Assembly (NCBI GenBank): GCA_934047225.1
Contig: OW203992.1
Location: 5,693,501-5,757,500, forward strand
Reading direction: 5' to 3'
From: Ypsolopha sequella
Taxonomy: Eukaryota; Arthropoda; Insecta; Lepidoptera; Ypsolophidae
Length of the DNA: 64,000 bases
Of this stretch, positions 1 to 9,978 are shown piece after piece; the first letter of the stretch is position 1; each line of letters opens with the position of its first letter. A model generated the notes under the pieces. That model had not been told where the DNA came from and made no database searches. It worked only from the letters and a program-made list of their open reading frames with translations. Position numbers and translations under genes: made by a program.

Positions 1-430
1 GCCTTTCCAGGTCCTCTAAAAAGGCCGCTTTGGAGGAATCATATTATGATTCCGTTCTAATGCCGTCTCTTTTGGCTCCATCCTACTTCCAAATCATTTT
101 ATGATTCACCCAAGTCGGCCTTTTTAGATCCCCTGGACTTTGCCACTCCCGGCAGTCATCCTGAAAAAATTGCCCATACTCACACACGCTGGGCAGGCGG
201 GTTGGTGAGCGCGGTGCCGGAACCCTCGCACTAGTGACGCCGCTGCCCGTCACCAGTCTGTTCAATATAGGGCCCGGCTATTAGGGATGGATATACCGCC
301 ATCCATCGGTCCCAGGCATGGTGGGCCTCCTGGTTTCTATCCTCTTACTCTCCTCCGAATCACTTCGAGGGGGTCTCCAAGTAAGATGGTGGTACCTCCA
401 CAGTCGAGCCCGGCATCAGCTCTACTCCCT
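1..430 (-). repeat. Dispersed LINE-tail-like repeat, copy 1
   Basis: This stretch matches other copies at about 37,700-38,020, 39,050-39,230 and (opposite strand) 46,560-46,915. Shared landmarks are TTTGCCACTCCCGG, CACACACGCTGG and ATGGATATACCGCCATC. The opposite-strand copy ends with GTCCAGCAGTGGACGAATA, a form I associate with the 3' ends of lepidopteran LINEs, so it is probably a LINE or SINE tail. Copy 1 is interrupted by the short element at 10-134. Strand is assigned from that tail and is tentative. Confidence 0.6.
10..134. mobile_element. Short TIR element (MITE) nested in copy 1 of the repeat
   Basis: The ends form an imperfect inverted repeat built on CTAAAAAGGCC. A second copy lies at 41,823-41,966. 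Removing 10-134 restores the reading CCTTTCCA-GGACTTTGCC seen in the uninterrupted copy near 37,747, which fixes the insertion point. No target duplication longer than GG can be defended, so I do not assign a superfamily. Confidence 0.6.
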
Positions 431-771
431 GCAAAAAAATATACTTTATACACATAATTTTGTATAATTCTTAAAAGTAGCACCTTAAAAGTTTGAAAAC
501 AGAGCTAGTGAAACATGCCAACGAATGTTAACTACTAAAGGTTAACTTTTGAATGAGTTATAGTTCGTCCTTGTTTTATTATCCGACTTCAAAAGGATGT
601 TCTACATCACTGCGGAGTTAAACGCATCCTGAAGTCTTTATTAAACCACAAACTTAAATTTATTAAAACTTAAATATCAAAAAAGTAACTTAAGTCTAAA
701 ACTAAATAATCCTAGAAAACATAAAAACTTAAACAAACTAAAATCTTTATTAAATTACAAGTTTATTAAAA
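431..771. other. AT-rich spacer, probably the LINE 3' UTR
   Basis: No gene is visible. The stretch is rich in TTAAA and ACTTAAA words and lies directly downstream of the stop codon of the minus-strand LINE fragment at 772-1,160, so part of it is probably that element's 3' untranslated tail. Confidence 0.4.
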
Positions 772-1160
772 TTAAACTAAAGAGAAAATATTAGCCAGAT
801 CGCCGTCGTCATGTGGAAGGGTACCTAGAAGGCTGGCTGCGTTTTCTCTTTGTATGGCCAGATTTATTCGCTGGCCAAGATATGCGCCAGCCCTCGGGTC
901 CCCACAGACGTCGACCAGCCGCGTTGTTAATTCCTTGAAAAGGATTTTTGCTTCTGGACCCCACGGCCCGAGGGTCTCAACGCCAAAAGGCGCAAATATG
1001 CAGTCTAAACTGAGGCCTGCATACCCACGCCTCTTGTTTCCTTTTGCCGCTGCCGCGGCTGCACCCGCTCTGACAGCAGTCACACCGGTGTGGGACGGCG
1101 CTAAAGTATCGACACACGTTGCGTCCCACACCAATGCCCTGCCGTTTTTCGATGGGATTA
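772..1160 (-). pseudogene. C-terminal fragment of an RLE-type LINE polyprotein
   Basis: Read on the minus strand from about 1,160 to the stop at 772, the frame is open for about 129 codons and follows the C-terminus of the LINE at 55.9-58.9 kb. It carries LVWDATCVDTLAPSH (the second half of the restriction-like endonuclease core), GVETLGPWGPEAK, RLVDVCGDPRAGAYLGQR and AIQRENAASLLGTLP, ending at a natural stop. The upstream part of the 188-codon open frame (1,161-1,338) does not continue the similarity, so the copy is 5'-truncated near 1,160. 5' truncation is usual for target-primed reverse transcription. The RPD motif of the endonuclease lies beyond the break and is missing. A small alanine run is specific to this copy. 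Confidence 0.8.
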
Positions 1161-1985
1161 ATGTATTACAATTAATAATTCTTATTTCATTGCTATACAT
1201 ATACAATGTCTTTTGACAAAGTGCAGAAACGTTTTTAAGGTTCCGTACCTCAAAACGAAAAAACAAAACCCTTATAGGATCACTAGGATCACAAGAAACG
1301 CCGACCCACGTGACAGTGGATTGCGTAGGAGTCAGCACACAACGGGCTAAGATCCTCGGTGAACCGAGTACGCTCCGCCAGTCCTGTGGCGACTCTTGGG
1401 ATTTTGGCGTGAGCTGGGCTGGCTAGAATAGACGGCCCCACACTTTTCCACGCACAAAGGTCTAAAAAAGAGACTAGTTGCGGAAACCGAGCCCACCAAG
1501 AAGAAGAAGAAGAAGGATCACTTTGTTGTCCGTCCGTCTGTCCGTCTGTCTTTCAAGATCCTTTTTCTCGACCCCCGTATGAGATATCAAGTTGAAATAG
1601 ATACTTCCTACAGAACTCTACCGGTCCTATGGTGTTGTAAAAATCAGGCTTTTAACTTGACGCAGAAAAAAGTTGCAAATTTTTGACACTCGCAAGGGAA
1701 TCAAAACCTATAGGGCACTTCCAGTTGACTTGGAAACTTGAAATTTAGTTAAGAAGTAGGTCTTACACATAGCAAAACATCTGAGTCAGAGATATTTAAT
1801 TATTTAGGAAGTTATCTCAGAGCAACTTAAGGCGATAATATATGCGAAAAAAATACGGGTGTTTCTTTTCTGTGTATTTCATGAAATACACGGAAAATTA
1901 TAATCAGTTTCTGGTATATGCATTTTGACTATATAATCTAGGGTTTTGAAATTGGAAAACATGTTTCAAACATTCAATAAAATAC
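1161..1985. other. Non-coding spacer with simple repeats
   Basis: No gene is visible. It contains a short AAG run at about 1,498-1,516 and a GTCC/GTCT run at about 1,528-1,552. Such runs occur in lepidopteran SINE and LINE tails, but no boundary can be set here. Confidence 0.4.
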
Positions 1986-2255
1986 CGGCCAAGTGCGAGT
2001 CGGACTCGCGCACGAAGGGTTCCGTACCATTATCTATAAAAACGAGCAAAAAAGTCACGTTTGTTGTATGGGAGCCCCCTTAATTATTTATTTTATTCTG
2101 TTTTTAAGTATTTGTTGTTATAGCGGCAACAAAAATACATCATCTGTGAAAATTTCAACTATCTAACTATCACGGTTCACGAGATACAGCCTGGTGAGAG
2201 ACGGACGGGTCCCGTTGGTTACCCTTTGGGTACAGAACCCTAAAAATAAAGTCAA
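1986..2255. repeat. Dispersed SINE-like repeat with CGAGTCGGACTCGCGC
   Basis: The block begins GGCCAAGTGCGAGTCGGACT, continues with GAAGGGTTCCGTACC and ends near GGGTACAGAACCCTAAAAAT. I recognise this word set as a very common lepidopteran dispersed repeat. A relative with the opposite end (TACGGAACCCTC and CTTACTCGCACTTG) lies at about 45,985-46,400. No coding capacity is seen. Confidence 0.6.
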
Positions 2256-3489
2256 ACATTCAGATACATCAAATATAAACACTTAAAAACGCGCAAGCCT
2301 GAGCTCGGTTCGGCAAGCATTGGTATTATGGGCGTGAAACGAAATCAAGTGAGGCCTCTCTCAGTACTTTATAAGGACATTAAATAAATAGGTACCCGTT
2401 TTAAATGATTTATAGCGTTTATTGATTTGTTTCGTAAATAATAACGTTGTGGTTATAAAGTATCAAAACGAAATAAAATGCATATAGGGTTATTTTCTGC
2501 GCATTTGGCTTAAAACAAAAACAAAAACGCTTTTGTGTATAATATACAACGAGTAACAGAAAGGTGTAACCATATTTGAAGAGCTTATTCCGTCAATGAT
2601 ATAGAACAACTTTTACTATGGAACAAACCGTGAAACTAGATCTAAATATATCGGCCAAAATAAAAAGAAAAAATTTTTTTTTGAATTTTTTTCAATCTTG
2701 AAAAAATACTCCACCTGGGTATTTTTGTATGGGACCCGAGCGCAGTGCCTTTGGTTAACCGCTCGTAGAAAATATTGTATTTATGATAGAACGTTGTATT
2801 TTTTTTATTAGAAAGATAATAGAATAGGCAATGATAAATAGGAATAAAAGTATACTGAAACTGGGACCTTATTTTGAAAAAATTTACTATTACTGAAAAA
2901 AAAGACGGAAAAATTAAAGAAATAATCTTTTAGGATATTATTTTTATGGTAATGGTAGTAGATTAATGTTTTGTTTTTGATTTGGTATGCAACGATTAGT
3001 TTTATTTCATTGCATTACTCGCGATAGATCAAAAGTTATGACATATTTTATACATAGTCTCCATGGTAGGCAAAACAAATTTTAAAATATAAATTTATAA
3101 AACAAAGATTTTCTAAAAAAAAAAAATATTTTTTTGTCGATAAAATAAGGTCTAGTTTCACCCCTTTTCGGATGTGCACTTGTACGAGGGAAACACTGTA
3201 TACAGTTATGTCATATATACGTACTTTTTGTCTACAAACAGTAGTCTTATATCTTTTATATACCCTTTTAATATAATATTTGCATTCTCTTAAAAAACAG
3301 TCTTTTTTAAAAATTCGATTCAACAAAGCACTGAATGCCCGTATTTTCAAACATTCAAGCTATAAAGATAAAACACAAAAAACTAAATATAAAGTCCGTG
3401 AAGTGGGCGCTTTCCACAACACAGGGGTTTCGCCTAATATTCGATAATATATAAAATAATCAACATCTACACTACTATTATAAAGAGGT
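2256..3489. other. AT-rich repeat debris including a fold-back family D arm
   Basis: No gene is visible. About 2,552-2,635 holds one arm (GTGTAACCATATTTGAAGAG, then AGAACAACTTTTACTATGGA) of the palindromic family seen complete at 54,865-55,085 and as an arm at 28,450-28,545. The 100-codon open frame at 3,048-3,350 is low complexity and I do not regard it as a gene. Confidence 0.4.
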
Positions 3490-3886
3490 AATAGTAGTTT
3501 ATGCTACAAGGGCGCAAAGGAATAAATTACGAGGACGATTTAAAACACGAGCGTAGCGAGTGTTTTAAACGTTACCAAGTAATTTATTGCTTTTACGCCC
3601 GTGTATCATACTACGTTTTTCAATGCATAGTGTGAGGAAATGAAAACAAATATAATCTTGTGAACTTTAAATTATGATTGGCTCAAAAGGATTGTATCCA
3701 GAGCTGTTAAACAGTGGAAAAAAAAAGTATAACATCTATGGTACACAGGAAAGGCTGCAGGTTAGCCAACCATTGCAAACAAATAAAAAAAAAATAATAA
3801 TAATAAAGCCCTAGGGCAAAATAATCGACTTTCTGTTCGGTTTTGATGCATAAAAAGTAAGCCTTTACGAGCACATGCATTGAAAA
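3490..3886 (+). mobile_element. Dispersed family A, copy 1 (about 390 bp)
   Basis: Starts AATAGTAGTTTATGCTACAA and ends TGCATTGAAAA. The first 130 bp fold into a long imperfect hairpin in which AATAAATTAC pairs with GTAATTTATT around ACGAGCGTAGCGAGTG. Five other copies lie at 17,880-18,265 and 19,192-19,537 (reverse) and 26,179-26,566, 32,594-32,981 and 38,211-38,565 (forward). The shared ends define a discrete non-coding mobile unit. The two ends are not inverted repeats of each other. Confidence 0.75.
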
Positions 3887-4521
3887 TTTTGTTTGTACCT
3901 TATGTAGTAATGGTTAGACCCCAGGCTACAGTTTGTTCCATAGGGACGGGCAGTTTCCTAGGCACATATTCATTAACAACCGAGAAATCTCTGGAACTAC
4001 TGAACTGATTTTGAAAATGAGGGATTTTCTTTTCTTTTTTTTTACTCTTCCCTAGTCGCTGGATAGATGGCGCTGAACTTAGTAAGTTACTGCAAGGAAC
4101 GGAACGTCACATAATTTTTTGATTAATTCACTTTGATGTAATTTTGAGATCATAAAACGAAACGTACACAAAAAGTAATTAGGTTATATTATAGATTAGG
4201 TTTTATTCGGAAGCCTAAGCAAACGAAAGTGTCAGTTAACCAAAGAGCGTGACGCAATGTTTTTTTTTTCCAAGCGTTTTGGATTTGGCATCTAGTAACG
4301 TAGTCAGTTCAACGCCATCTACAGAGTTCTTGGAAACTGTGTTTTATTTTTAATACTCAAAAAAAAACCTCTCATTCTTTCATTTGTGTAATGGTTACAC
4401 TCTTCACTTGGACATGATAGTTTCCTTGAGGATGGACGGTATCCTAGGGACATAGTCATTAATTACACCCACGCGGGTGAAAGCGTCGGTTTTTTTTGTT
4501 TCTTTGCGACGGCTGCTACTT
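3887..4521. other. LINE/SINE tail debris flanking the Harbinger element
   Basis: No gene is visible. At 3,950-4,020 and 4,400-4,495 there are phrases typical of RTE-like 3' tails (CTGAACTGATTTTGAAAATG and CACCCACGCGGGTGAAAG), and similar wording occurs at 43,980-44,160. An AGATGGCGCTGAA word lies at about 4,065. Confidence 0.35.
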
Positions 4522-4524
4522 TAA
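4522..4524. repeat. Target-site duplication TAA, left
   Basis: TAA immediately precedes the left terminal inverted repeat and is matched by TAA at 9,976-9,978. A 3-bp TWA duplication is the known signature of PIF/Harbinger integration. Confidence 0.85.
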
Positions 4525-4540
4525 GGGCGGCTTGCACCAA
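4525..4540 (+). repeat. Left terminal inverted repeat of the Harbinger element
   Basis: GGGCGGCTTGCACCAA. It is identical to the reverse complement of 9,960-9,975, and similarity becomes patchy beyond it. Confidence 0.9.
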
Positions 4541-4748
4541 TCTCTTAAAACTAGATTTAGTACGATTTAAACCCGATTTAAGCTTAAACCGAGTTTAACG
4601 TCTTGCACCACATCGATTTAGTGCTAAATCTCGATTTAGTGAAACGTCAAAACTAAACCGGCAAAATGGCGATTTAAGGAACTTAAATCTCGATTTAACT
4701 CTCTTTTAGGTTAGTTTTTATTTCTTTGGTTGGTTTGCAAATTGAAAC

Positions 4749-5914
4749 ATGTATTTCTCCGACGATGATGAAGAAATTGTTGAATATTTGAATACTCCGC
4801 ATTTCTCAAGAAGAGTTACAGAAAGGACAGATTTGTTTAGTACTTATAGAGATGACGAATTTATTAAAAGGTTTCGTCTTACTAAGGACACCACAACGAT
4901 GTTGTTGTACAAAATAGAACACCAGCTCAAATTTGAGACAGACAGGTTAGTCACTACTTAATACCATAGCTAATACTTTGTTTCTAGGTACCTATGTAGA
5001 TATTTTAAGGGTTGGACCACTAATAAATGAAGATATTTTATTTCAGGAATCGTGCTGTAACTCCAATGAATCAATTATTATGTGCCCTTAGGTACTATGC
5101 CACTGGGAGCCAGTTGACGACCTGCGGTGATGTGATAGGAGTACATGAATCGAGTGCATGTCGCATTATCCACCGCATCACTCATGCGATTGCTTCTCTA
5201 CGTCCAGACTATATACAAATGCCAACAACAGCAATTGACCAGAATAAAGTTGTTTCTGGATTTTATAATATAGCAAGGTTTCCTCGAGTAATAGGGGCAA
5301 TAGATTGCACTCACATAAAAATTATATCACCTGGTGGTGACAATGCAGAGATTTATAGGAATAGAAAAACATTCTTCTCTATTAATACACAAGCTATTTG
5401 CTCTGCCAACCTTTTATTTCAGGATATAGTTGCCCGATGGCACGGGAGTGCTCATGATGCAAACATATGGGATAACTGTGCTCAAAAAAGGAACTTCCTG
5501 CAGGGCATCTACAGTAACAAATGGCTTTTAGGGGATAGTGGCTATGCACAAACAAGCTATATGATGACACCACTTTCTGAAAACAATGTTAACACAAGAG
5601 CGGAAACATTATATCAAGAAGCTCAAATTAAGACAAGAAATGTTATAGAAAGAGCTTTTGGGGTGTGGAAAAGACGGTTCCCTATTTTATCCAAAGGGAT
5701 AAATGTAAAATTACAAAGGGTGCCCGGAATTATTGTGGCGACAGCAGTATTACACAACATTGCTATTATGCAGAATGATTGCATGCCTCCAGAGGACGGT
5801 GATACACCCCTCTCTCAACAAGACATTGACCCCCTAGACCAATCTCCTCGTGGCTCACAATCTGGAAACAATGCAAGAACTTTGCTAATAAATAACTACT
5901 TTGCAAGGTTGTAA
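4749..5914 (+). CDS. PIF/Harbinger DDE transposase (HARBI1-like), two exons
   Basis: Predicted to cut and join the element's ends at TWA targets in the nucleus. Exons are 4,749-4,945 and 5,047-5,914; the 101-bp intron has a GTTAGT donor and a TTTATTTCAG acceptor, and splicing joins the frames to give 354 residues, close to the family norm. The first codon is the ATG after the subterminal repeats. Residues about 90-125 hold a helix-turn-helix-like stretch (GDVIGVHESSACRIIHR). The DDE_4 catalytic core is complete: D152 in GAIDCTHIKI, D229 in LLGDSGYA and E267 in VIERAFGVWKRRFPIL. The family hallmark ARWHGSAHDANIW lies between them, and VLHNIAI marks the end of the core. No stop or frameshift interrupts it. 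It is convergent with the Myb-like gene. Splicing is inferred from consensus sites and frame continuity. Confidence 0.92.
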
Positions 5915-5984
5915 TTTTGTCAGCAGCGTTGGCATCAGAAATTCTGGGTTGGGGCAGTTTTCAGACTACATATGTTGGAATTCA

Positions 5985-6199
5985 ATTGACTTATACCCAG
6001 ACTGGTTTTGTGGATTCTGACTGGGGTAGAGTGATGAAGTGGCTATTAAAAGTACTACTATTTTTCTAGAGAACAGGTTGAGAAAGATGTGATTAAAATT
6101 ATTTATGTTTCCACAGGTAACCAGCTGGCTGATATTATTACAAAATCATTACTGACCGTATGTTTTTCTGAGATGAGAGAAAAACTAGGATTAATGTAG
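5985..6199 (+). pseudogene. Copia RNase H / C-terminal fragment inside the Harbinger element
   Basis: Translation around 6,000-6,040 gives YTQTGFVDSDWG, the Copia RNase H signature. From 6,071 to the stop at 6,197-6,199 a single frame reads EQVEKDV, KIIYVSTGNQLADIITKSL and FSEMREKLGLM, the usual end of Copia Pol. An in-frame stop and small losses lie between the two blocks. Only the 3' end of the polyprotein is present, so this is a relic. It sits 70 bp past the transposase stop and is carried as passenger DNA. Confidence 0.8.
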
Positions 6200-6311
6200 T
6201 TTTGTTTGTAAATAAGAATGAAAATATAAATTTGATATAAGATAAATTTATTACCTTAGATGATTTGGTCTGATTAGGTTTTTCTGGGTTTCCCTAATCC
6301 TTGTGCAACAA

Positions 6312-6606
6312 ATGTTGGACCATAATAAATGTACCCCAGACAAAGGAAGGTGTGTGATATTTTTATTGTAAATAATTATTTTTGATTTTAAAGAAAATTC
6401 GATTTATTAAATCACGCCAGTTAAGTACCTAATGAAAGTTAGAAGGGTACAAAGTTTGCTTCAGCATTTCAGTTGATTATCGTCGTATCAATCCTGGAAT
6501 GTTCTTGTATAGAACACACACCTGTCCTGTTAGAAAACGATTAATAAATTTAATATTATTTGAATCGTTAACTCTGCATTTTACTGACCTCCTAAACCCA
6601 ATAACA
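6312..6606 (+). repeat. Possible Copia 3' LTR remnant
   Basis: Downstream of the Copia C-terminus, a block of about 295 bp starts TGTTGGACCATAATAAATG and ends CCCAATAACA, giving TG...CA ends and short inverted termini (TGTT/AACA). Length and place fit a Copia LTR. There is no clear polypurine tract before it and no second LTR, so this is tentative. Confidence 0.4.
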
Positions 6607-6776
6607 TATGCCCCCAGCAGGGGCCCTATGCCATATATATAGGTTGTTGTGAATTAAAAGTCATAATGTTGTTACTAAGTAGGTACATAATTGAAAGGGA
6701 AAAGGTAGTGAAAAAAAACATAAATATAGAGTTTAAAGCAAAAAATTTATTGAAATGCTTTGAATCTCGTGAATTG

Positions 6777-6942
6777 TTTCTTATTATTTTGTTTTACTGT
6801 GAAAACATAGTATAAAGTGCAGTAAGTCTGCTTATGAAAATACTTCAACTCGTTGGTTATTTCTTATTATTTTGTTTTACTGTGAAAACATAGTATAAAG
6901 TGCAGTAAGTCTGCTTATGAAAATACTTCAACTTGTTGGTTA
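6777..6942 (+). repeat. Two-copy tandem duplication, 83-bp unit, inside Harbinger
   Basis: Two near-identical 83-bp units run in tandem, each containing TTTTACTGTGAAAACATAG and GTAAGTCTGCTTATGAAAA. Weaker, diverged versions (TTTACTGTGAAA and AAAATAC words) continue to about 7,180, so the array is older and longer than the fresh duplication. Confidence 0.75.
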
Positions 6943-7189
6943 CCTAATTGTTATTATTTTTGTATGAAATTTTTTTATGTTATTTTATAGTTTATAATGC
7001 GATAAGTTTGTTTATTAAAATACTTTTAGTTTGTCAGTTATTTAAATATTTTTATTTACTGTGAAAGGTTATACTATTTGATAGTTATAACGCGAAAGTT
7101 TGCATAGTAAAATGCTTTAGATCTCGTGAGTTGTTTATCTATGTCAAAATTTACTGTGAAAAATACCTAGTTAATCTGTTGATTATTTA

Positions 7190-8156
7190 TTGTCAATATT
7201 TACTAGAAACTCTTTGATTATTTGCACCAAACTGGCTCTATGGAACCAGACTTGGAACCTCATTAATTACAGAGGGCAAAAGCTAGCCTACAAGGGGAGG
7301 AAAAATCACTTAATGAGGAAAAGAAGAAAACCTCCCTGCCCAATTAAAGCTAACACCTTATTTATAGTAAATTAAGGCAGTCATGACTATAGTTGCAAAA
7401 CAGCGGTTGTTAGGGGACAGATATCCAAAGTAACTGTTAATTACGCATAAATATCCACTACAAAACAGGTAGGTATCTATGGATTCATAGACACGATTTA
7501 TGTCAATGGTCATTGATTACTTAATTAATATTATCTGTCACTTTTCATAGGTATCTGCATTAAAAACAAGGCATTTGTCACTAAATATATAAAAAATGAT
7601 TGTGTCACTTTTTACATCTGTGTAAAAAATAAAATAAGTCATCTGGCACAAATAGTGTAAAAAACGAATTATCCACAGTTCTGTCAACCCACCGTTCTGT
7701 CAACCTAGCGTTGCGGAGTCAAATATGAAACTTCTCTATCTAGTTGGCTAGAAATGGATAAAAGTAACTGTTATCCAAAATATCTGCTAAAATCCACATA
7801 CTTGAAATCAATTTCAACCGGCTTAACATCTATAGCCATGACATAGTCCCACACCTTGATAAAGCAATCTCCCTGATTAAATTACTAGGTTAAATAGAGC
7901 TTAGTTCAGCTACCACACTGAGAAGAACGGTAAGAAACTCAGTGGAGACACTATACTATTTTACATTGTGTCATATCTTGAGAGACCCGTGCTTTCTTAT
8001 CACTTAATCACCAATTCACACCAAAAACACTGACACTTTATTTAAACAGTCACACAAATACACTAATCAAAACACTGAACAGTATCGCTTCACTAGTTCA
8101 CTATACTTTTAGTTCCTAACTGTTTCGCATTCAAAACAGAAATGTTCACCCACTAC
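7190..8156. other. Inter-gene region of the Harbinger element
   Basis: No gene is supported. A 61-codon open frame at 7,190-7,375 has no recognisable motif or codon pattern and I treat it as chance. The region separates the 3' ends of the two convergent genes. Confidence 0.5.
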
Positions 8157-9465
8157 TTAATTAGTTTGTTTGTTTCTTAATAAACTTAATTCTAACTCCC
8201 ACTTTTCTTTTAAAAATTTCACTTCCATTTCATGAATTTGTCTTTGGTGAGAGAGTTGTTCTCTTGTGCATTGCAATTGTAGTTCCACCAATTCCATTTT
8301 TGCCTCAGACAACTTTAAAAATGAATCGGTCACATTTTTTTTCTTTGGCCTATTTGCAGTTTTCATGTTATTTGTTCCTGCATCATCAGGAAAAGTAGCT
8401 AAAAAATGAAAAAATTGGGCAAGTTAATGTAAAGTAAATAAGGTGTGCAATATTTTGAAGGTATTTTAAAACATAACTAAGATCAAAGGAACTAAAATTC
8501 TTAATAAAACCAACCTGTATCCGAGGGTTCCAATGCAGAATCAAGTCTTTTTTTAATAATGCTTAGCCTTTTGCGCGGTTTTGGACTGGGAGTAATTGGG
8601 ACATCTTTATTACACCACGCATCAATTGGATCTATCCGCTTGGTGCAAGGTAACATTTCTTGCTGTTGCTTCATGAATTCAGCATCACTGTCATAAACAG
8701 TGAACATACCCTCTAAGGAAGGCCCAATCAAGCTCTTCACTTTATCCAGAAGTGGGTCATAATCAGGAGATGGAGGTGGCCCTCCACCTGCAAACAAAAA
8801 AAACATAGTCATTCATTAATATTGTATAATACTCATTGTGTTAAACAATGACATAATAGGTACAGGCCAAACGCCCCTTATCGACACACCAACCAGATAT
8901 TGCTACATACCAGTGCCACTGATTTTCTTTTTATATTGTGCCTCTGATTTTTTTGCCTCTTTTGCTATGCCGGAAAACATAGACTGGCACTCCACAGCGG
9001 GCATGTTCAAGTCGGCTGAGACCATTTCCCAGTCCTCTCCATTCTCCGCTACCGACTGAACAACAGTCTCTCTCAGCACTTTGGTGTCATTATCTAGAAA
9101 CATAAAACACCAGAGTCAGGTTACTATTTTGGGAGGCTACGTTTACAGCGCCATAGTGTGACCAAATTAAAGAACTTACTTGAGATCAGCATTTTTTCGC
9201 TTGAGTGCAGTTTCTTTGTCTTGGACTTCAAGTTTTTATAGCCAGCTAATAAATTTTCTGGCGTTCTTGCCACATATGTGGTATTGGCATTGTACTCGTC
9301 AGCCAAAATTTTCCAGACCTTCTGTTTTTCTGCTACTGTTACTCCATCAGTCTTTTTGTTTTCAATTATGTATTTATAATTCTCAACAAGGTTTAACAGA
9401 AGCAAACTTTCGTCAGAAGTGAAATTCGGTGCTCGCTGGCGTTTTTTACCCTCCATGTTGTCCAA
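8157..9465 (-). CDS. Harbinger Myb/SANT-like DNA-binding partner protein, four exons
   Basis: In PIF/Harbinger elements a second, Myb/SANT-type protein helps bring the transposase into the nucleus and to the element ends; this gene fits that role. Exons on the minus strand are 9,465-9,180, 9,093-8,911, 8,787-8,515 and 8,398-8,157. Every junction has GT..AG, phase is kept (one base carried over at each), and the sum is 984 nt, giving 327 residues with no internal stop. Residues about 12-90 form the Myb/SANT-like domain (NFTSDESLLLLNLVENYK, VWKILADEYNA, RTPENLLAGYKNLKSKTKK). The middle is proline- and basic-rich (GGGPPPSPDYDPLLD, PKPRKRLSIIKKR), and the basic run could be a nuclear localisation signal. 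The last 55 residues are a strongly heptad-like coiled coil rich in Glu, Gln and Leu. Exon joining is inferred from consensus sites; the domain call is by eye. Confidence 0.85.
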
Positions 9466-9959
9466 TAATTCGTTTAAAATTAATCACAAAATACACACTT
9501 TCTCGAGTTTTTTCGCTGTAGGGAAGCAAAGCACAGCAAAACATCAGTCAAATCATAACCGAAATACCATGACTCAGACAGATGAGAGTCGCGTTCAATA
9601 ATTTATACTATTGTCAGGTTTCAACACTGATAGCAAGATGGCATATATATTTATATAACGCGTGGAATAGAGATAGCATTAGAATCTGAGTGCAACATCG
9701 GTTTAGGAATGCAGCTCTGACAGGCAGGCAAAAGAAAATGCCATTTCATTTCACTCAAAACATTTTGACATAATTGTCAAACTGACAAGTTGAAAGTCAA
9801 ATTGTGTGTAACGAATCGTATAGACCGAACGAAATATTGAATGATTGCCTAAGCTCGGTTTAGTTAAATCGTTGAGTAAAAAACATGGTGCAAGACAGAT
9901 TTAAATTTAAATCAGTTTAGTGTTAAATTCGATTTAGTTAAACTGACTTAAGTGGAACT

Positions 9960-9975
9960 TTGGTGCAAGCCGCCC
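9960..9975 (-). repeat. Right terminal inverted repeat of the Harbinger element
   Basis: TTGGTGCAAGCCGCCC, the exact reverse complement of 4,525-4,540, followed by the TAA duplication at 9,976-9,978. Confidence 0.9.
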
Positions 9976-9978
9976 TAA
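9976..9978. repeat. Target-site duplication TAA, right
   Basis: Matches 4,522-4,524 on the other side of the transposon. Confidence 0.85.

Larger units (their letters stand above)
4525..9975. mobile_element. Complete PIF/Harbinger DNA transposon (5,451 bp)
   Basis: Both ends carry the 16-bp terminal inverted repeat GGGCGGCTTGCACCAA with no mismatch (4,525-4,540 and reverse-complemented at 9,960-9,975). A second inverted motif, TCTTGCACCA, lies inside each end. The subterminal 150 bp at each side are filled with GATTTA and TTTAGT words in alternating orientation, which could be transposase or Myb-protein binding sites. Flanking TAA duplications are perfect. Inside are an intact two-exon DDE transposase (plus strand) and an intact four-exon Myb/SANT-like gene (minus strand), transcribed toward each other, with about 2.2 kb between them holding Copia debris and a tandem duplication. 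Autonomous Harbinger elements need exactly these two proteins, so this copy may be competent. Superfamily assignment is close to certain. Activity is an inference. Confidence 0.93.

Noticed and set aside
854..1216. 120-codon plus-strand open frame
   Set aside because: It is the shadow of the minus-strand RLE LINE C-terminus, which has recognisable conserved wording.
7190..7375. 61-codon frame between the Harbinger genes
   Set aside because: Low similarity to anything known, poor codon pattern and AT-driven composition.
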